From JAIOQJ01 sp963718635 (GTDB taxonomy: Bacteria > Planctomycetota > Planctomycetia > Gemmatales > Gemmataceae): DNA of 64,000 nt. The position numbers were made by a program, and so were the translations under genes. This document shows, in pieces, positions 1 to 8,323 of this stretch. The notes under the pieces are model-generated. The model saw nothing but the letters and a program-made list of their open reading frames with translations, was not told the DNA's origin and made no database searches. The DNA lies in assembly GCA_963718635.1 (NCBI GenBank), contig OY970367.1, positions 4,340,001 to 4,404,000 on the forward strand. Direction: 5' to 3'. Position 1 is the stretch's first letter. Every line of letters starts with the position of its first letter.

Positions 1-220
1 CCGCGTCGCCATCGAAACCCCAAGGGCGCTCGGTAGTGGCCAGGGAGATCGTGGCTTCGTCGGGGGTCCCGAGAAGTCGCTCCTTGAAGCTCCCATCAGG
101 CAGCTTATAGAAGACCTGCACCGCGTTGTCGGCGTACGGCGTCACGGCGACTACGGTGCAGACGCGATCAGGCTCGAGGCCAACGAGCGAGAGGCCAGAC
201 TTGAGTTCCGCCAACTTCAT
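1..220 (-). CDS. SNF2/DEAD-type helicase, N-terminal fragment (DISARM DrmD-like)
   Basis: The frame starts at the ATG on 220 and stays open for 73 codons to the window edge, so only the N-terminus is seen. It begins MKLAELKSGLSLVGLEPD and later reads ERPWGFDGDA. From memory this resembles the N-terminal region of large SNF2-like helicases that carry a C-terminal DUF3883, including DISARM DrmD. In those proteins an 'RPWSFD' stretch precedes the helicase domain. No Walker motifs fall inside the window, so the family call rests on the N-terminus alone. The rest of the gene, and any methylase or other partner, would lie further left. It points the same way as the ImmA/XRE pair, 486 bases downstream of that pair. 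Confidence 0.55.
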   Translation of the reverse strand, partial: MKLAELKSGLSLVGLEPDRVCTVVAVTPYADNAVQVFYKLPDGSFKERLLGTPDEATISLATTERPWGFDGDA

Positions 221-706
221 GTTCGATCCCACTTGCCCAAGATGAGGAATGCCATCGCTTCGGCTTTCTGAGCAGTGCCCGCTTGATTCCACAAGTCCGA
301 GGAACGCGTCCAGCTAGTGGTTGTAGACAATTCACCACCGATTCGCCCGCGTCAGGCGGACGAGCACGTTGCCGGCCTCAAATCGCTATCACGCAATTGT
401 CGAGATTCGTGTTTTCGGCAATCCGCATTCGGAAGAGAAGCGAAGGGATACTCTACCAGACGCTTTAATCTTCGCACAGGTTGGTAGTGGTCATCAGACC
501 CCTTGTTTTCTAGTAATTTTGCGCCATCCATGCTTGTTGATCATTCTTGTTTCGCCGACCGTTTCCGGTCGCTGCGAAGCAAGAAAAACTCGTCAGGCCA
601 CGAGCTCTCCGCCATTGCGGCCCGACGTCCTTGGAAACTTGCCGTGACTGCTGCGCTTCCACCCGCATTTCGCGAGCAGGGCGCAAACATGATTCACTCG
701 ACTGCC
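221..706. other. intergenic gap, no gene seen
   Basis: This is 486 bases between the end of the ImmA-type gene and the helicase start. Short open frames exist on both strands, but none has a convincing ribosome site, composition or recognisable sequence. It probably holds the helicase promoter. No clear terminator, repeat or RNA was recognised. Confidence 0.4.
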
Positions 707-1714
707 TCAAAGACTCCCAAATAAGTCGGGGCCGGTCTGTTTCTCCTTCTTTTTAGGTTTGCGGATCGATACCGGGCGAAGCACCGCGACGACCGCGTTC
801 TCCCCCGTGGGTCCCAACTGGTCATTGGGCGTCCATACTGCGATGGCCCATACCCGATAGGTTCCGGAGGCTTGGCCCAAATCGAGATGGCATTCCCCTT
901 CCGCCGGCCGGCCGGTCGAAGCGGCCGCGTAAATTGGGCCGTCGCTTTCGACCGACTTGTCCCTAGGAAGGAAGTGACCCTCGGCGATGAACGACGGGCT
1001 CGCCACGCAATACTCGATCCGCAGTTTCAGTGCGTCGCGGATCTCTTCAGCGGCCGTGATTCCAAAAAGATTGGCCTGATCTTCCCGGCCGACGGTCCCT
1101 TGCTGGGTCGGTTTGAGCTTCCATGAGAAGAAAACGGCCGTTACTGACGATGGATTCAATTCGGTGTACCGGCGCACGGTGGCCTCTCGCGACGCTTGGT
1201 AGGTCAATGCAAGGTCCGACAATCCCTGTGCCGTCGCGACCGCTGCTGCATCGTTCGAGAACCACGGATCTGGTAGCAGCAACTCCGCCGCCGCGATGTC
1301 GCAGAGCATCTCCAAGTAATCGTCGGGATTGCTCCGGTCGCGGTACCGGGCGTCAGTCCGGCACCAAGCCTTCGTAGTGTAGTCTGGGAAAAAAGTGTGG
1401 CTGATTTCGTGTGCAATGCTGAAGCGCAGTCGTGTATCGGGGCGATCCGGATTCACGCGCATCGTGACGCCTCCACGACCGTCCGGCACCAGTTCGGCGT
1501 CGGGACTGTGCATCGGCAATTCGTCGCTGCGTTGAATGCCGCGCAGACTTGCAAGCACATCGACGTTGATGGGCATCGTCGGCTCGCCGAACATGCCTAC
1601 CTGTAGCGCGATCAGTTCTTTCGCTTTGGCGCGGATGGCGGCGGGGGCATCAGCCGTGCCAGATGAACGGACCAATTCGGCGATCAACGCCTCAGTTGTA
1701 CGGGCGGGTTGCAT
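707..1714 (-). CDS. ImmA/IrrE-family metallopeptidase
   Basis: A 335-residue protein with the zinc-peptidase motif HEISH, followed about 40 residues later by a helix ending in AAELLLP, the usual pattern of COG2856/ImmA-IrrE proteins. Such proteases typically cleave or inactivate an XRE-family partner and so derepress mobile-element or stress genes. The C-terminal half (about 150 residues) is an unassigned accessory domain ending in a Lys-rich tail. The open frame extends upstream to 1768, but the start is placed at 1714 because that ATG overlaps the stop of the XRE gene by one base (TGATG), a typical coupled junction. The pair stands between a helicase and the conjugation-like operon, so it may regulate either. 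That role is inferred. Confidence 0.82.
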   Translation of the reverse strand: MQPARTTEALIAELVRSSGTADAPAAIRAKAKELIALQVGMFGEPTMPINVDVLASLRGIQRSDELPMHSPDAELVPDGRGGVTMRVNPDRPDTRLRFSIAHEISHTFFPDYTTKAWCRTDARYRDRSNPDDYLEMLCDIAAAELLLPDPWFSNDAAAVATAQGLSDLALTYQASREATVRRYTELNPSSVTAVFFSWKLKPTQQGTVGREDQANLFGITAAEEIRDALKLRIEYCVASPSFIAEGHFLPRDKSVESDGPIYAAASTGRPAEGECHLDLGQASGTYRVWAIAVWTPNDQLGPTGENAVVAVLRPVSIRKPKKKEKQTGPDLFGSL

Positions 1715-2127
1715 CAGGCTCTCCCCTTCCGAGTCGAATTGACCAGAAGTAGATACAGTTGATGCCACTCGTCGGCGGTCTGCGGTTGCCCGCCCCGAAA
1801 CTTCATGCTGGCCAAATCGCGAAGATCATCCGAACTGAGCGGTGTCTTCTGCGAAGCCATGCGCGTTTGGAAGTCTTGAAGGGACTGCGTTAATTCGACG
1901 GTCTGATTCTGAATTTGGACCGTAGCCAGAGACATGAGATCGGCCAAAGTCGTAGAAAGGGCGGTCGCAATCCGGAGGAGAACATCCGCCGACGGTTTTT
2001 TCGAGCCTTCCGTATCCCGCTCCAATTCCCACAAGTAGGTCTTGGAAATTTTGGCGCGGATCGCGAGCTCTTCGAGAGACAATTCTTTGTCTTCACGGAG
2101 CTTACGAATTCTCTCAGCCAAAGACAT
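1714..2127 (-). CDS. XRE-family transcriptional regulator
   Basis: A 137-residue protein with an N-terminal lambda-repressor-type HTH: SLAERIRKLREDKELSLEEL then AIRAKISKTYLWELERD, followed by LLRIATALSTTLADLM. The C-terminal 70 residues are helical and may mediate dimerisation or contact with the ImmA partner. An in-frame ATG exists at 2163, but the ATG at 2127 is preferred because AAGAGAG lies just upstream and the HTH begins right after it. The stop overlaps the ImmA start, so the two are co-translated. It is divergent from the operon beginning at 2289, and the 161-base gap between them holds repeated candidate operator sequences. Confidence 0.85.
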   Translation of the reverse strand: MSLAERIRKLREDKELSLEELAIRAKISKTYLWELERDTEGSKKPSADVLLRIATALSTTLADLMSLATVQIQNQTVELTQSLQDFQTRMASQKTPLSSDDLRDLASMKFRGGQPQTADEWHQLYLLLVNSTRKGRA

Positions 2128-2206
2128 TGCATGCTCTCTTGAAAGCAGGGAGACGGATTTCACTGCTGGAAGTGTAGCAGAAAAATCCGCCGGAACAAGA
2201 TTTTTC

Positions 2207-2256
2207 GTTCGTTATAGTTGACTACGCCACGGCGAACGTGTAAGTTCGCTATAGCT
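2207..2256. promoter_or_regulatory. candidate operator region between divergent operons
   Basis: Within the divergent gap, GTTCGYTATAGYT occurs twice in direct orientation (2207-2219 and 2244-2256, 37 bases apart). A small palindrome GCGAAC-N6-GTTCGC (2232-2249) overlaps the second copy. Repeats and palindromes beside a divergently transcribed XRE gene are the usual layout for XRE operators, and TATAGT/TATAGC could serve as -10 elements. Binding is inferred. No well-spaced -35/-10 pair was found. Confidence 0.4.
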
Positions 2257-2288
2257 GTACGGCAATGCCAGCAGCCTTCGGAGATTTT

Positions 2289-3056
2289 ATGCGGCTATTC
2301 CTTCAATTCGTTTCTCTCAGTGACCGGTACGAACGCAAAGCGCGTTTGTTGCCTGGATTGCTGCTTGCGGCTGTTCCCGCCCTGACGGCGGGCGCGGTCA
2401 TACATGAATTCGCCGCGTGGTATCTGGCAGCCAGTTCGTCGCTCGGGGTCGAGTTTCTAGCCGCGTTCGTTCTCGGTCACCTCGCACGGGCTCGCGGTCG
2501 TCGAATGGAGGATGGTCTCTGGAAGGCGTGGGGCGGCCCGCCCACGACGCGTTGGCTTCGTCCATGGGACGACACTTGTTCTGACCAACAGAAATCCAAG
2601 TGGCGGGCTGCGATCAGGCGTTTGACTGGACTCACGCTCCCCGCTGCGGTTCCCGAAGGCAGCGATCAGGCTGCGGTGGATCGAGTGAATACGGACGCCG
2701 TTCGGCAACTACGGTACGTCCTTCGTGGTAAACCCGAAGCGTCGATTCTTGCAACCCATAATGAGGAATACGGTTTTGCCCGCAACCTCTGTGCAGTTCG
2801 ATGGCATTGGGTGGTGATTTGCCTGACGTGCCTCATCGCGGTATCGGCCACTTTCGCATTTGAATTGCGACCCTACATCGGTCTTGCCATCGCCGGCACC
2901 TGTTCAATTACGGCGTTCTTTGTCGCAATCGAACTGCCGGACTACGTGCGTCGTTGCGCCGACCGATACGCGGAATCACTCTTCGCCACAGCCATCATTG
3001 TGAGCCAGTCAACGAATCAACCCGACAAAGAATCCGCTCCGACAAGCGGGTCTTGA
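2289..3056 (+). CDS. four-helix membrane protein, first gene of conjugation-like operon
   Basis: A 255-residue protein of unrecognised family. It has a short basic N-terminus (DRYERKARLLP), then two hydrophobic helices (LLLAAVPALTAGAV; a second ending FLAAFVLGHLA). A soluble middle of about 110 residues follows, then two more helices (VVICLTCLIAVSATFAF; YIGLAIAGTCSITAFFVAI). The tail is polar and ends TSGS. The start at 2289 is preferred over the ATG at 2265 because CGGAG lies six bases upstream. The next gene begins 28 bases after the stop, on the same strand. A membrane protein beside a ubiquitin-like conjugation module could be an effector or a target, but nothing in the sequence proves this. 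Confidence 0.7.
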   Translation: MRLFLQFVSLSDRYERKARLLPGLLLAAVPALTAGAVIHEFAAWYLAASSSLGVEFLAAFVLGHLARARGRRMEDGLWKAWGGPPTTRWLRPWDDTCSDQQKSKWRAAIRRLTGLTLPAAVPEGSDQAAVDRVNTDAVRQLRYVLRGKPEASILATHNEEYGFARNLCAVRWHWVVICLTCLIAVSATFAFELRPYIGLAIAGTCSITAFFVAIELPDYVRRCADRYAESLFATAIIVSQSTNQPDKESAPTSGS

Positions 3057-3073
3057 TGTTTATTTCTTTCCTT

Positions 3074-3079
3074 AGGAGG
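3074..3079 (+). promoter_or_regulatory. perfect Shine-Dalgarno of the metallo-beta-lactamase-fold gene
   Basis: AGGAGG lies five bases before the ATG at 3085. It fixes the start of that gene and suggests it is translated strongly relative to its neighbours. Confidence 0.85.
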
Positions 3080-3084
3080 CAATC

Positions 3085-4272
3085 ATGCCACGACTGACGT
3101 TCTACCCCATCGGCAACGCGGACACCTGCCTGATCGATCTGGCCGACGGCCGCAAAGTGCTCTTCGATTTTTCGGACGAGCGCAATCCGGACGACAAGAA
3201 CGACAAGCGGATCGACCTCACCAAAGCTCTGCGTGACGATCTGAAAGCCGCGAAGCGTGACTCGTATGAAGTGCTGGCGATCACCCACTTGGATGACGAC
3301 CACACGCACAAGGCCCACGAGTTCTTTTACCTCGATCACGCCGAGAAATACCAGAAAGGCACGCGCACCAAGTTCAAGGAACTATGGGTGCCCGCCGCTG
3401 TCATCGTCGAAAGTCGCAACAACCTCGAACCCGGCGCACAAGCGATTCAGGCGGAGGCCCGCCACCGGCTCAAGAAGGGCTACGGCATCCGAGTCTTCTC
3501 TCGGCCCGAATCGTTGCACGATTGGCTCGAAGACAATGACCTCACCGTCGCCGATCGCGCCAAGTTCATCACCGACGCGGGACTGATCGTTCCCGGCTTC
3601 ACGTTGGCTGCGGACGGGCTGGAGTTCTTCGTTCACTCGCCGTTCGCGTGGCGACAGGACGAGAACACCGTGATCGACCGAAACGGCGATTCACTCGTCA
3701 TGCAGCTCACGTTCAAGGTCGAAGGCGTGCAAACTATGGCCATTCTTGGATCCGACGTGGATCACGAGGCCCTTTCGGCGATCGTCAAAACGACGAAGAA
3801 GCACGGCCGCGAATCGCGGCTGGCGTGGCACGTGTTCAAGCTTCCGCACCACTGCAGCTACCTGACGCTTTCTCCCGACAAAGAGAAGTGCCCGTCGGTA
3901 CCGGAGCCGGATGTGAAGTGGCTCTTTGAGACGCAGGGCCGCAACGGCGGGATCGTCGTTTCGACGAGCATTCCGATTCCGTCCATCGGCTCGCACAAAG
4001 GCGGCAGCAACCAGCCGCCGCACAAACAGGCAGCCGACTACTATCGCCGTCTAGCCGGCGACAAGTCCGGTCAATTTCTCGTCACCATGGAACAACCGTC
4101 GACTTCGGCTCCCGAGCCCATCGTGATCGACATCACGAAGGAAGGCGCCAAGCGTACGTTGAAGAAATCAGAAGATTCAACGGCAGCATCGGCGAAAAGT
4201 ATCCCTGCCGCCATCGCTGCTGCTCGCGGTTCTGACGAACCTCCTCAAACCCGTGTGGGATTCGGACGATGA
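3085..4272 (+). CDS. metallo-beta-lactamase-fold hydrolase (ComEC-like)
   Basis: A 395-residue cytosolic protein. The metal-binding motif is THLDDDH (residues 67-73), the HxDxDH variant seen in ComEC-type members. LGSDVDHEAL and LPHHCSY follow as later ligand motifs. The N-terminus (LTFYPIGNADTCLIDL) matches the first strands of the fold. The last 50 residues look disordered and end VGFGR. Its stop overlaps the start of the E2-E1-JAB gene by four bases (ATGA), so the two are translationally coupled. Comparative-genomic surveys of bacterial ubiquitin-like systems have described metallo-beta-lactamase-fold genes next to E1/E2/JAB genes. The substrate, whether nucleic acid, nucleotide or other, cannot be told. 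Confidence 0.85.
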   Translation: MPRLTFYPIGNADTCLIDLADGRKVLFDFSDERNPDDKNDKRIDLTKALRDDLKAAKRDSYEVLAITHLDDDHTHKAHEFFYLDHAEKYQKGTRTKFKELWVPAAVIVESRNNLEPGAQAIQAEARHRLKKGYGIRVFSRPESLHDWLEDNDLTVADRAKFITDAGLIVPGFTLAADGLEFFVHSPFAWRQDENTVIDRNGDSLVMQLTFKVEGVQTMAILGSDVDHEALSAIVKTTKKHGRESRLAWHVFKLPHHCSYLTLSPDKEKCPSVPEPDVKWLFETQGRNGGIVVSTSIPIPSIGSHKGGSNQPPHKQAADYYRRLAGDKSGQFLVTMEQPSTSAPEPIVIDITKEGAKRTLKKSEDSTAASAKSIPAAIAAARGSDEPPQTRVGFGR

Positions 4273-6584
4273 GCATAACCGACGGCCAGAAACGAGCGAT
4301 CGAACAACTCCGCGATGTCGAGGCGGCCGCCGGCGGCCTCTTCATCGTCGAGAGCATCGAAGAGCCGAGCAAGCCGGGCGAATGGCTTGCCGTCGTCGTC
4401 GATTTGTCCTGCGCCGAACTGACGCGGGCGGACCGCGGTTTACCACTCCAAGCCCGCGAGCACCTGGTCATTCTCATTCCCTCAAACTTCCCGTTCGATG
4501 CTCCGCACACGCTCGTCCGACACGACCGGTTTGCAGGTTTTCCTCACGTCCAATGGAAGCATTCACTTTGCCTCTATCAAGCACCGACAACCGAATGGAA
4601 TCCAAGCGACGGCATGTTCGGGTTTCTCGACCGCCTCTACATTTGGCTGCAACAGGGGGCATTAGGACAACTCGATCCCGTCGGCGCGCCGTTGCATCCA
4701 CCGGTCGCGTACCTAGCGGACGGTCCGGTGCGAACGGTTATCCCCCGTGTCGACGCCCCCCGAATCGCAGACTCGCCGTGGTTTGGCACCGCCCACTTGC
4801 GAGTTTCATCTGATGTCAGGGTCGATATCGTCGGCTGGTCGCCGTTTTTGGATTCAGCCACTCCGCAAACGGTCGCGGCGGCGATTCTATTGCCAGAGCC
4901 GTTCCCATTCGAGTTTCCGACCAGCGTCGGCGATCTGATCGAAGCGTTCGCGAATCGCGGCGTATCGAGGGAGCGGCTGTTTCTTACGTTGCAGTGGGCG
5001 GTCATCCACAACGACGAGAACGCTCCCCTCTACGTCGTGATCGGAACGCCGATGCGTGGAACCAGTGGCGGCGAGTTGCAACAGCACCTCACGTCCTGGT
5101 ACATCGATCCCGTCTTCGCCTGGGGACTCAAAGCCGCCTTCGACAAGCATGCGGAGGACGAACAAACGAGGACTTACGGCGAGAAAATCGAGAAGATCCT
5201 GCTGGACTGGGCCAGCGTTGCGAAGACAGCCTGGTGCGCCACCCGCGAGGATCGTCCGGAAATCGTAACGCGTCGTGACCGAGGCTCATCCCTTTCGTGG
5301 TTCGCGGGTCGCTCGGTCGCCGTTTGGGGCTGTGGTGCGCTGGGCGGACATATAGCCGAGCACCTCGCCCGCGCCGGAGTCAAGAAGCTAATCCTGCGTG
5401 ATAGCGGCATCGTCACTCCCGGAATTCTCGTACGGCAGCCTTTCAACGACGCGGACATCGGAAAGGCCAAGGCCTACGCGTTACGTAATCGGCTTCGACG
5501 CATTCGCCCCGATCTTCAAATTGAGGCTCACGTCGGTTGCATTTTGGATGAACCAGGCGGTACAGATTTGTTTTCGAGTGCCGATCTCGTCATCGACGCC
5601 ACGGCCTCAACGTCGGTGATGTACTACGTTGAGCAGTGCCGGTGGAAATTGCCCGACAAGCCAGTCCCGTTGGTATCGATGGCAATCGGTCATAACGCGG
5701 ATCGCGGAATGGTCACACTCGCCCTTCGGAAGCATTCCGGGGGTACGCTCGACGTTTGCAGACGATTGAAGTTAGAATCATGTAACCGTGCGGACCTGAT
5801 CGGTTTCTTGAACGAGTTCTGGCCGTTAATACCTCGTCCGATCTTTCAGCCCGAACCTGGATGTTCGGATGCTACTTTTATCGGCTCATCGGCCGACGTT
5901 GCCGGACTTTCCGCAATGATGCTGAACCTTGCGGCGGTGGATTTGGCGACATCCGCAGATGACAAGACCGCAACCGCCCATTTCATCGCACAACCTCATG
6001 CGCTTGGTGCCGGGGAGTGTCCGTCATTCGCCTTCTCCTGGAAGACGGATCATCTCAGCATCGACATTCACGCAGGGTATCAAATTCGTATTTCATGCTC
6101 AGCGTGGGCCGCAATGCGCTCGTGGATCGTGAAGAGCAGGGACGCGGTAGGGCCAAAAGCCGAAACGGGCGGGCTGCTTTTCGGTGAAAGGGACGACGCG
6201 GTCGGCGTTATTTGGGTGAGCGAAGTGAGCGGTCCACCATCCGACAGCACTGCATCATGTGAGGAGTTCGTCTGTGGTGTTGATGGGACTGCGGAGATGA
6301 ACAAAGAGAATCGCAGTCATACACGCGGCTCGGTGCAATACCTGGGCATGTGGCACACGCACCCTGACTCCTATCCCCTGCCCAGTTCGACCGATTGGAT
6401 GGGGATGCAAAGGCTCGTGAAGGAGGCCGGTGGGGCAAGCCGATCACTCATGTTGATTGTTGGTTGCCCGCACGACAAACCTATGCTTGGCACATATGTA
6501 TTTCGGGCTCAAGATTTTCGAACTTTGAATGGCATGCCCATCATCCGTTCTTGTGTCATTCGCGCCGCTCCGTGGGATGAGTGA
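4269..6584 (+). CDS. E2-E1-JAB fusion protein (ubiquitin-like conjugation)
   Basis: A 771-residue three-domain protein. Residues about 1-150 are E2/UBC-like, with the family's ...NFPFDAP strand and a candidate catalytic Cys101 in KHSLCLY. Residues about 330-580 form an E1/ThiF adenylation domain with the nucleotide loop VWGCGALGG (352-360), RDSGIVTPGILVRQPF and a candidate catalytic Cys532 in GCSDATFIGS. Residues about 600-771 form a JAB/JAMM peptidase with ETGGLLFG (Glu632) and HTHPDSYPLPSSTD (His696, His698, Asp709), all zinc ligands present. One chain could therefore activate, transfer and remove a ubiquitin-like or C-terminal-glycine partner. CBASS Cap2 (E2-E1) and Cap3 (JAB) are separate relatives. 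No cyclase and no obvious ubiquitin-like gene lie nearby. The frame is intact. Confidence 0.92.
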   Translation: MSITDGQKRAIEQLRDVEAAAGGLFIVESIEEPSKPGEWLAVVVDLSCAELTRADRGLPLQAREHLVILIPSNFPFDAPHTLVRHDRFAGFPHVQWKHSLCLYQAPTTEWNPSDGMFGFLDRLYIWLQQGALGQLDPVGAPLHPPVAYLADGPVRTVIPRVDAPRIADSPWFGTAHLRVSSDVRVDIVGWSPFLDSATPQTVAAAILLPEPFPFEFPTSVGDLIEAFANRGVSRERLFLTLQWAVIHNDENAPLYVVIGTPMRGTSGGELQQHLTSWYIDPVFAWGLKAAFDKHAEDEQTRTYGEKIEKILLDWASVAKTAWCATREDRPEIVTRRDRGSSLSWFAGRSVAVWGCGALGGHIAEHLARAGVKKLILRDSGIVTPGILVRQPFNDADIGKAKAYALRNRLRRIRPDLQIEAHVGCILDEPGGTDLFSSADLVIDATASTSVMYYVEQCRWKLPDKPVPLVSMAIGHNADRGMVTLALRKHSGGTLDVCRRLKLESCNRADLIGFLNEFWPLIPRPIFQPEPGCSDATFIGSSADVAGLSAMMLNLAAVDLATSADDKTATAHFIAQPHALGAGECPSFAFSWKTDHLSIDIHAGYQIRISCSAWAAMRSWIVKSRDAVGPKAETGGLLFGERDDAVGVIWVSEVSGPPSDSTASCEEFVCGVDGTAEMNKENRSHTRGSVQYLGMWHTHPDSYPLPSSTDWMGMQRLVKEAGGASRSLMLIVGCPHDKPMLGTYVFRAQDFRTLNGMPIIRSCVIRAAPWDE

Positions 6585-6615
6585 TCTATAACCATCCTAC
6601 TTCTCAGACTGAGCA

Positions 6616-6963
6616 TTAAACTCGACTCTCCTTAGTGATCCTCTCAATCGCCTGCCGCCAGAAGTCCGCGTGATACTCCGGCCCGTCCGGCAGCGCCGCC
6701 CGCCGCTCCCCGGACGCGGTCAGCTCTTCCAGGCTCACCATCGCTGCGACCCGCGCCTTGAATTCTTCGCCACGTGCTTGAAAAGAATCCATCGTCGCCT
6801 GGAAGCGCTCGCGATGCCGGCGCGCGGCCTCTTGGATCTGCTCGGCCGTCACCGGATCGATGAATTCGGAGAACATGCCTTCGCGATCCCGCAATCGTTC
6901 GGTTCGCCTTTCGGCGATGCGCTGGGCCGTCTCATCGTCCGGAATGTCGAACGGGTTGATCAC
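6616..6963 (-). CDS. hypothetical helical protein
   Basis: A 115-residue protein, almost wholly alpha-helical and rich in Arg and Glu, beginning MINPFDIPDDETAQRIAERR. It resembles a short coiled coil rather than a ubiquitin fold, so it is not the missing modifier. It converges on the E2-E1-JAB gene with a 31-base gap and diverges from the decayed gene to the right. No family was recognised. The frame has plausible codon use but no strong ribosome site. Confidence 0.5.
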   Translation of the reverse strand: MINPFDIPDDETAQRIAERRTERLRDREGMFSEFIDPVTAEQIQEAARRHRERFQATMDSFQARGEEFKARVAAMVSLEELTASGERRAALPDGPEYHADFWRQAIERITKESRV

Positions 6964-6995
6964 CGAGAAAGTGTAGCACTTGAGCGAGTCCGTCC

Positions 6996-8044
6996 ATGTT
7001 CAACCGCATCCCCCCCACGATCTTCGTTCTCGCGATCGGAATCACCGCGATCACCTTTCTCCGAAAGCCGGTCGCTGAGCCAGTCTCTCGGCCGACCCCC
7101 GACCGCCCCGACCGTCTTCCGACTCTACGAGCAATCGCCGGCGACCAAGAAAAGGAAGCAGCGAAATCCGTCGCCACGTACCGCCCCCGCTCGAACGCTC
7201 GGGTCGATTATCTTCAATCCTCAGCGGACGACCTTCTCCGTGGACTACCCGGCGTCGTCGATGTCGAGGCGATGGTGCGAGCGAAGAACCCGACGTGCCG
7301 CATCATCCATCTCCGCGACTGGCACTTCGTCGCGCGCGATTTGTAGGCGGTCGAACTACGCGAAGCGGCCGGCCGTTCACTCTCCAGCGAGGAGATCGAT
7401 CGTCGCCATCGAGAACTTCGCCTCGAAGTAGAGAGAGCACAGACGCAGCAGCTCGCGATCCTCTGCTGCCTCATCAAGCGGAGCGGCCGGAAGCGGCTCT
7501 TCGCCGAGGGCCTGACCGAGCAGGGGCTCTCGGTCTATTGAGAGAAATTGGCCGTTCTGAGCGAAATGGAGCGAGACGAAATCCCAGCGCTCCGCCAGCA
7601 ACTCGCCGACGTGCAGAACCTCATTCGGGGAATGGAAAAGGCCGGCCGAGCGAACACCGAGCGCCACGAAAATACGAGGAAATCGAGAAGAAGATCCAGG
7701 CGCTGCTCGAAGACCAGAAGAATCGACTGATCGAGATGGGCGCCGCCCGTCGCCTCTTGATTGCCGGCGAGATCGAGGAAGTTCTCGCGCTCGAAGACGC
7801 AAGTCTTCTCGAGGCAGCGAACCCGATTGGGCCCGATGGATCGGTTCAGCAAGATCCCGAGCGAGTTCGGGCCGGGCAGGACGCCCACGTGAAAGCGATC
7901 CTCCACCAGGGCGGCGTAGCCGCCATCATCCTGGGCGGCGGCCATGATCTATCGGCGAGCGTGGGAGCGTCGTCGCCGAAGCGATTCGAGTATCGACTCC
8001 TGACGACGAAGAGGTTTTGGGAGTTTGCCATAAGTGAATACTGA
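6996..8044 (+). pseudogene. decayed gene for an exported Tiki/TraB-like hypothetical protein
   Basis: Reading starts with a membrane anchor (IPPTIFVLAIGITAITFL), passes CRIIHLRDWHFVARDL, then meets an in-frame TAG (7344-7346). The same frame resumes as AVELREAAGRSLSSEEIDRR and meets TGA (7539-7541). It runs on through EKLAVLSEMERDEI, then shifts frame near 7675 into KYEEIEKKIQALLEDQKN, ending with GVAAIILGGGHDLSASV and YRLLTTKRFWEF. The continuity across both stops shows one ancestral gene of about 350 codons. The end resembles planctomycete proteins of the Tiki/TraB-ChaN type (from memory, weak). Two stops plus a shift argue for real decay, unlike the single-indel breaks elsewhere in the window. 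Confidence 0.7.
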
Positions 8045-8323
8045 CACATGACTTGCAGATTTTCATCGGATTGAATTTGTAATGTCACGTGTTTTTGGAC
8101 GATTACTTCTAGCCTCTCCGCAATCAGCGTAATTCTGATAATATAGCAATTATACAGGTGCAATCGCCGACGACGCTTCCAGCGCCAGCTCGCCATGCTT
8201 CCGGTTTCTGCTTCCAAATAATTTCTAAAATGGTGTCGGAAAACAGGTCGGTGAAGTCGTTATCTTAAGGCGGGACTCTCTACTAGACCTAGAGCCATAA
8301 CTGAACAAACTTCGAGAACTCGC

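Noticed and set aside
1..2127. Calling a complete DISARM system
   Set aside because: Only the first 73 codons of a helicase are inside the window, and no DrmA/B/C or methylase is visible.
2265..6584. Assignment of the operon to CBASS
   Set aside because: CBASS requires a CD-NTase cyclase. None is present, and the neighbouring enzyme is a metallo-beta-lactamase-fold protein.
6616..6963. The 115-residue neighbour as the missing ubiquitin-like modifier
   Set aside because: It is all-helical, on the opposite strand, and lacks a beta-grasp pattern or C-terminal glycine.
7340..7545. Stop-codon readthrough or selenocysteine in the 7-8 kb gene
   Set aside because: Two different stops plus a frameshift and no SECIS-like hairpin noted. 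Decay explains it better.
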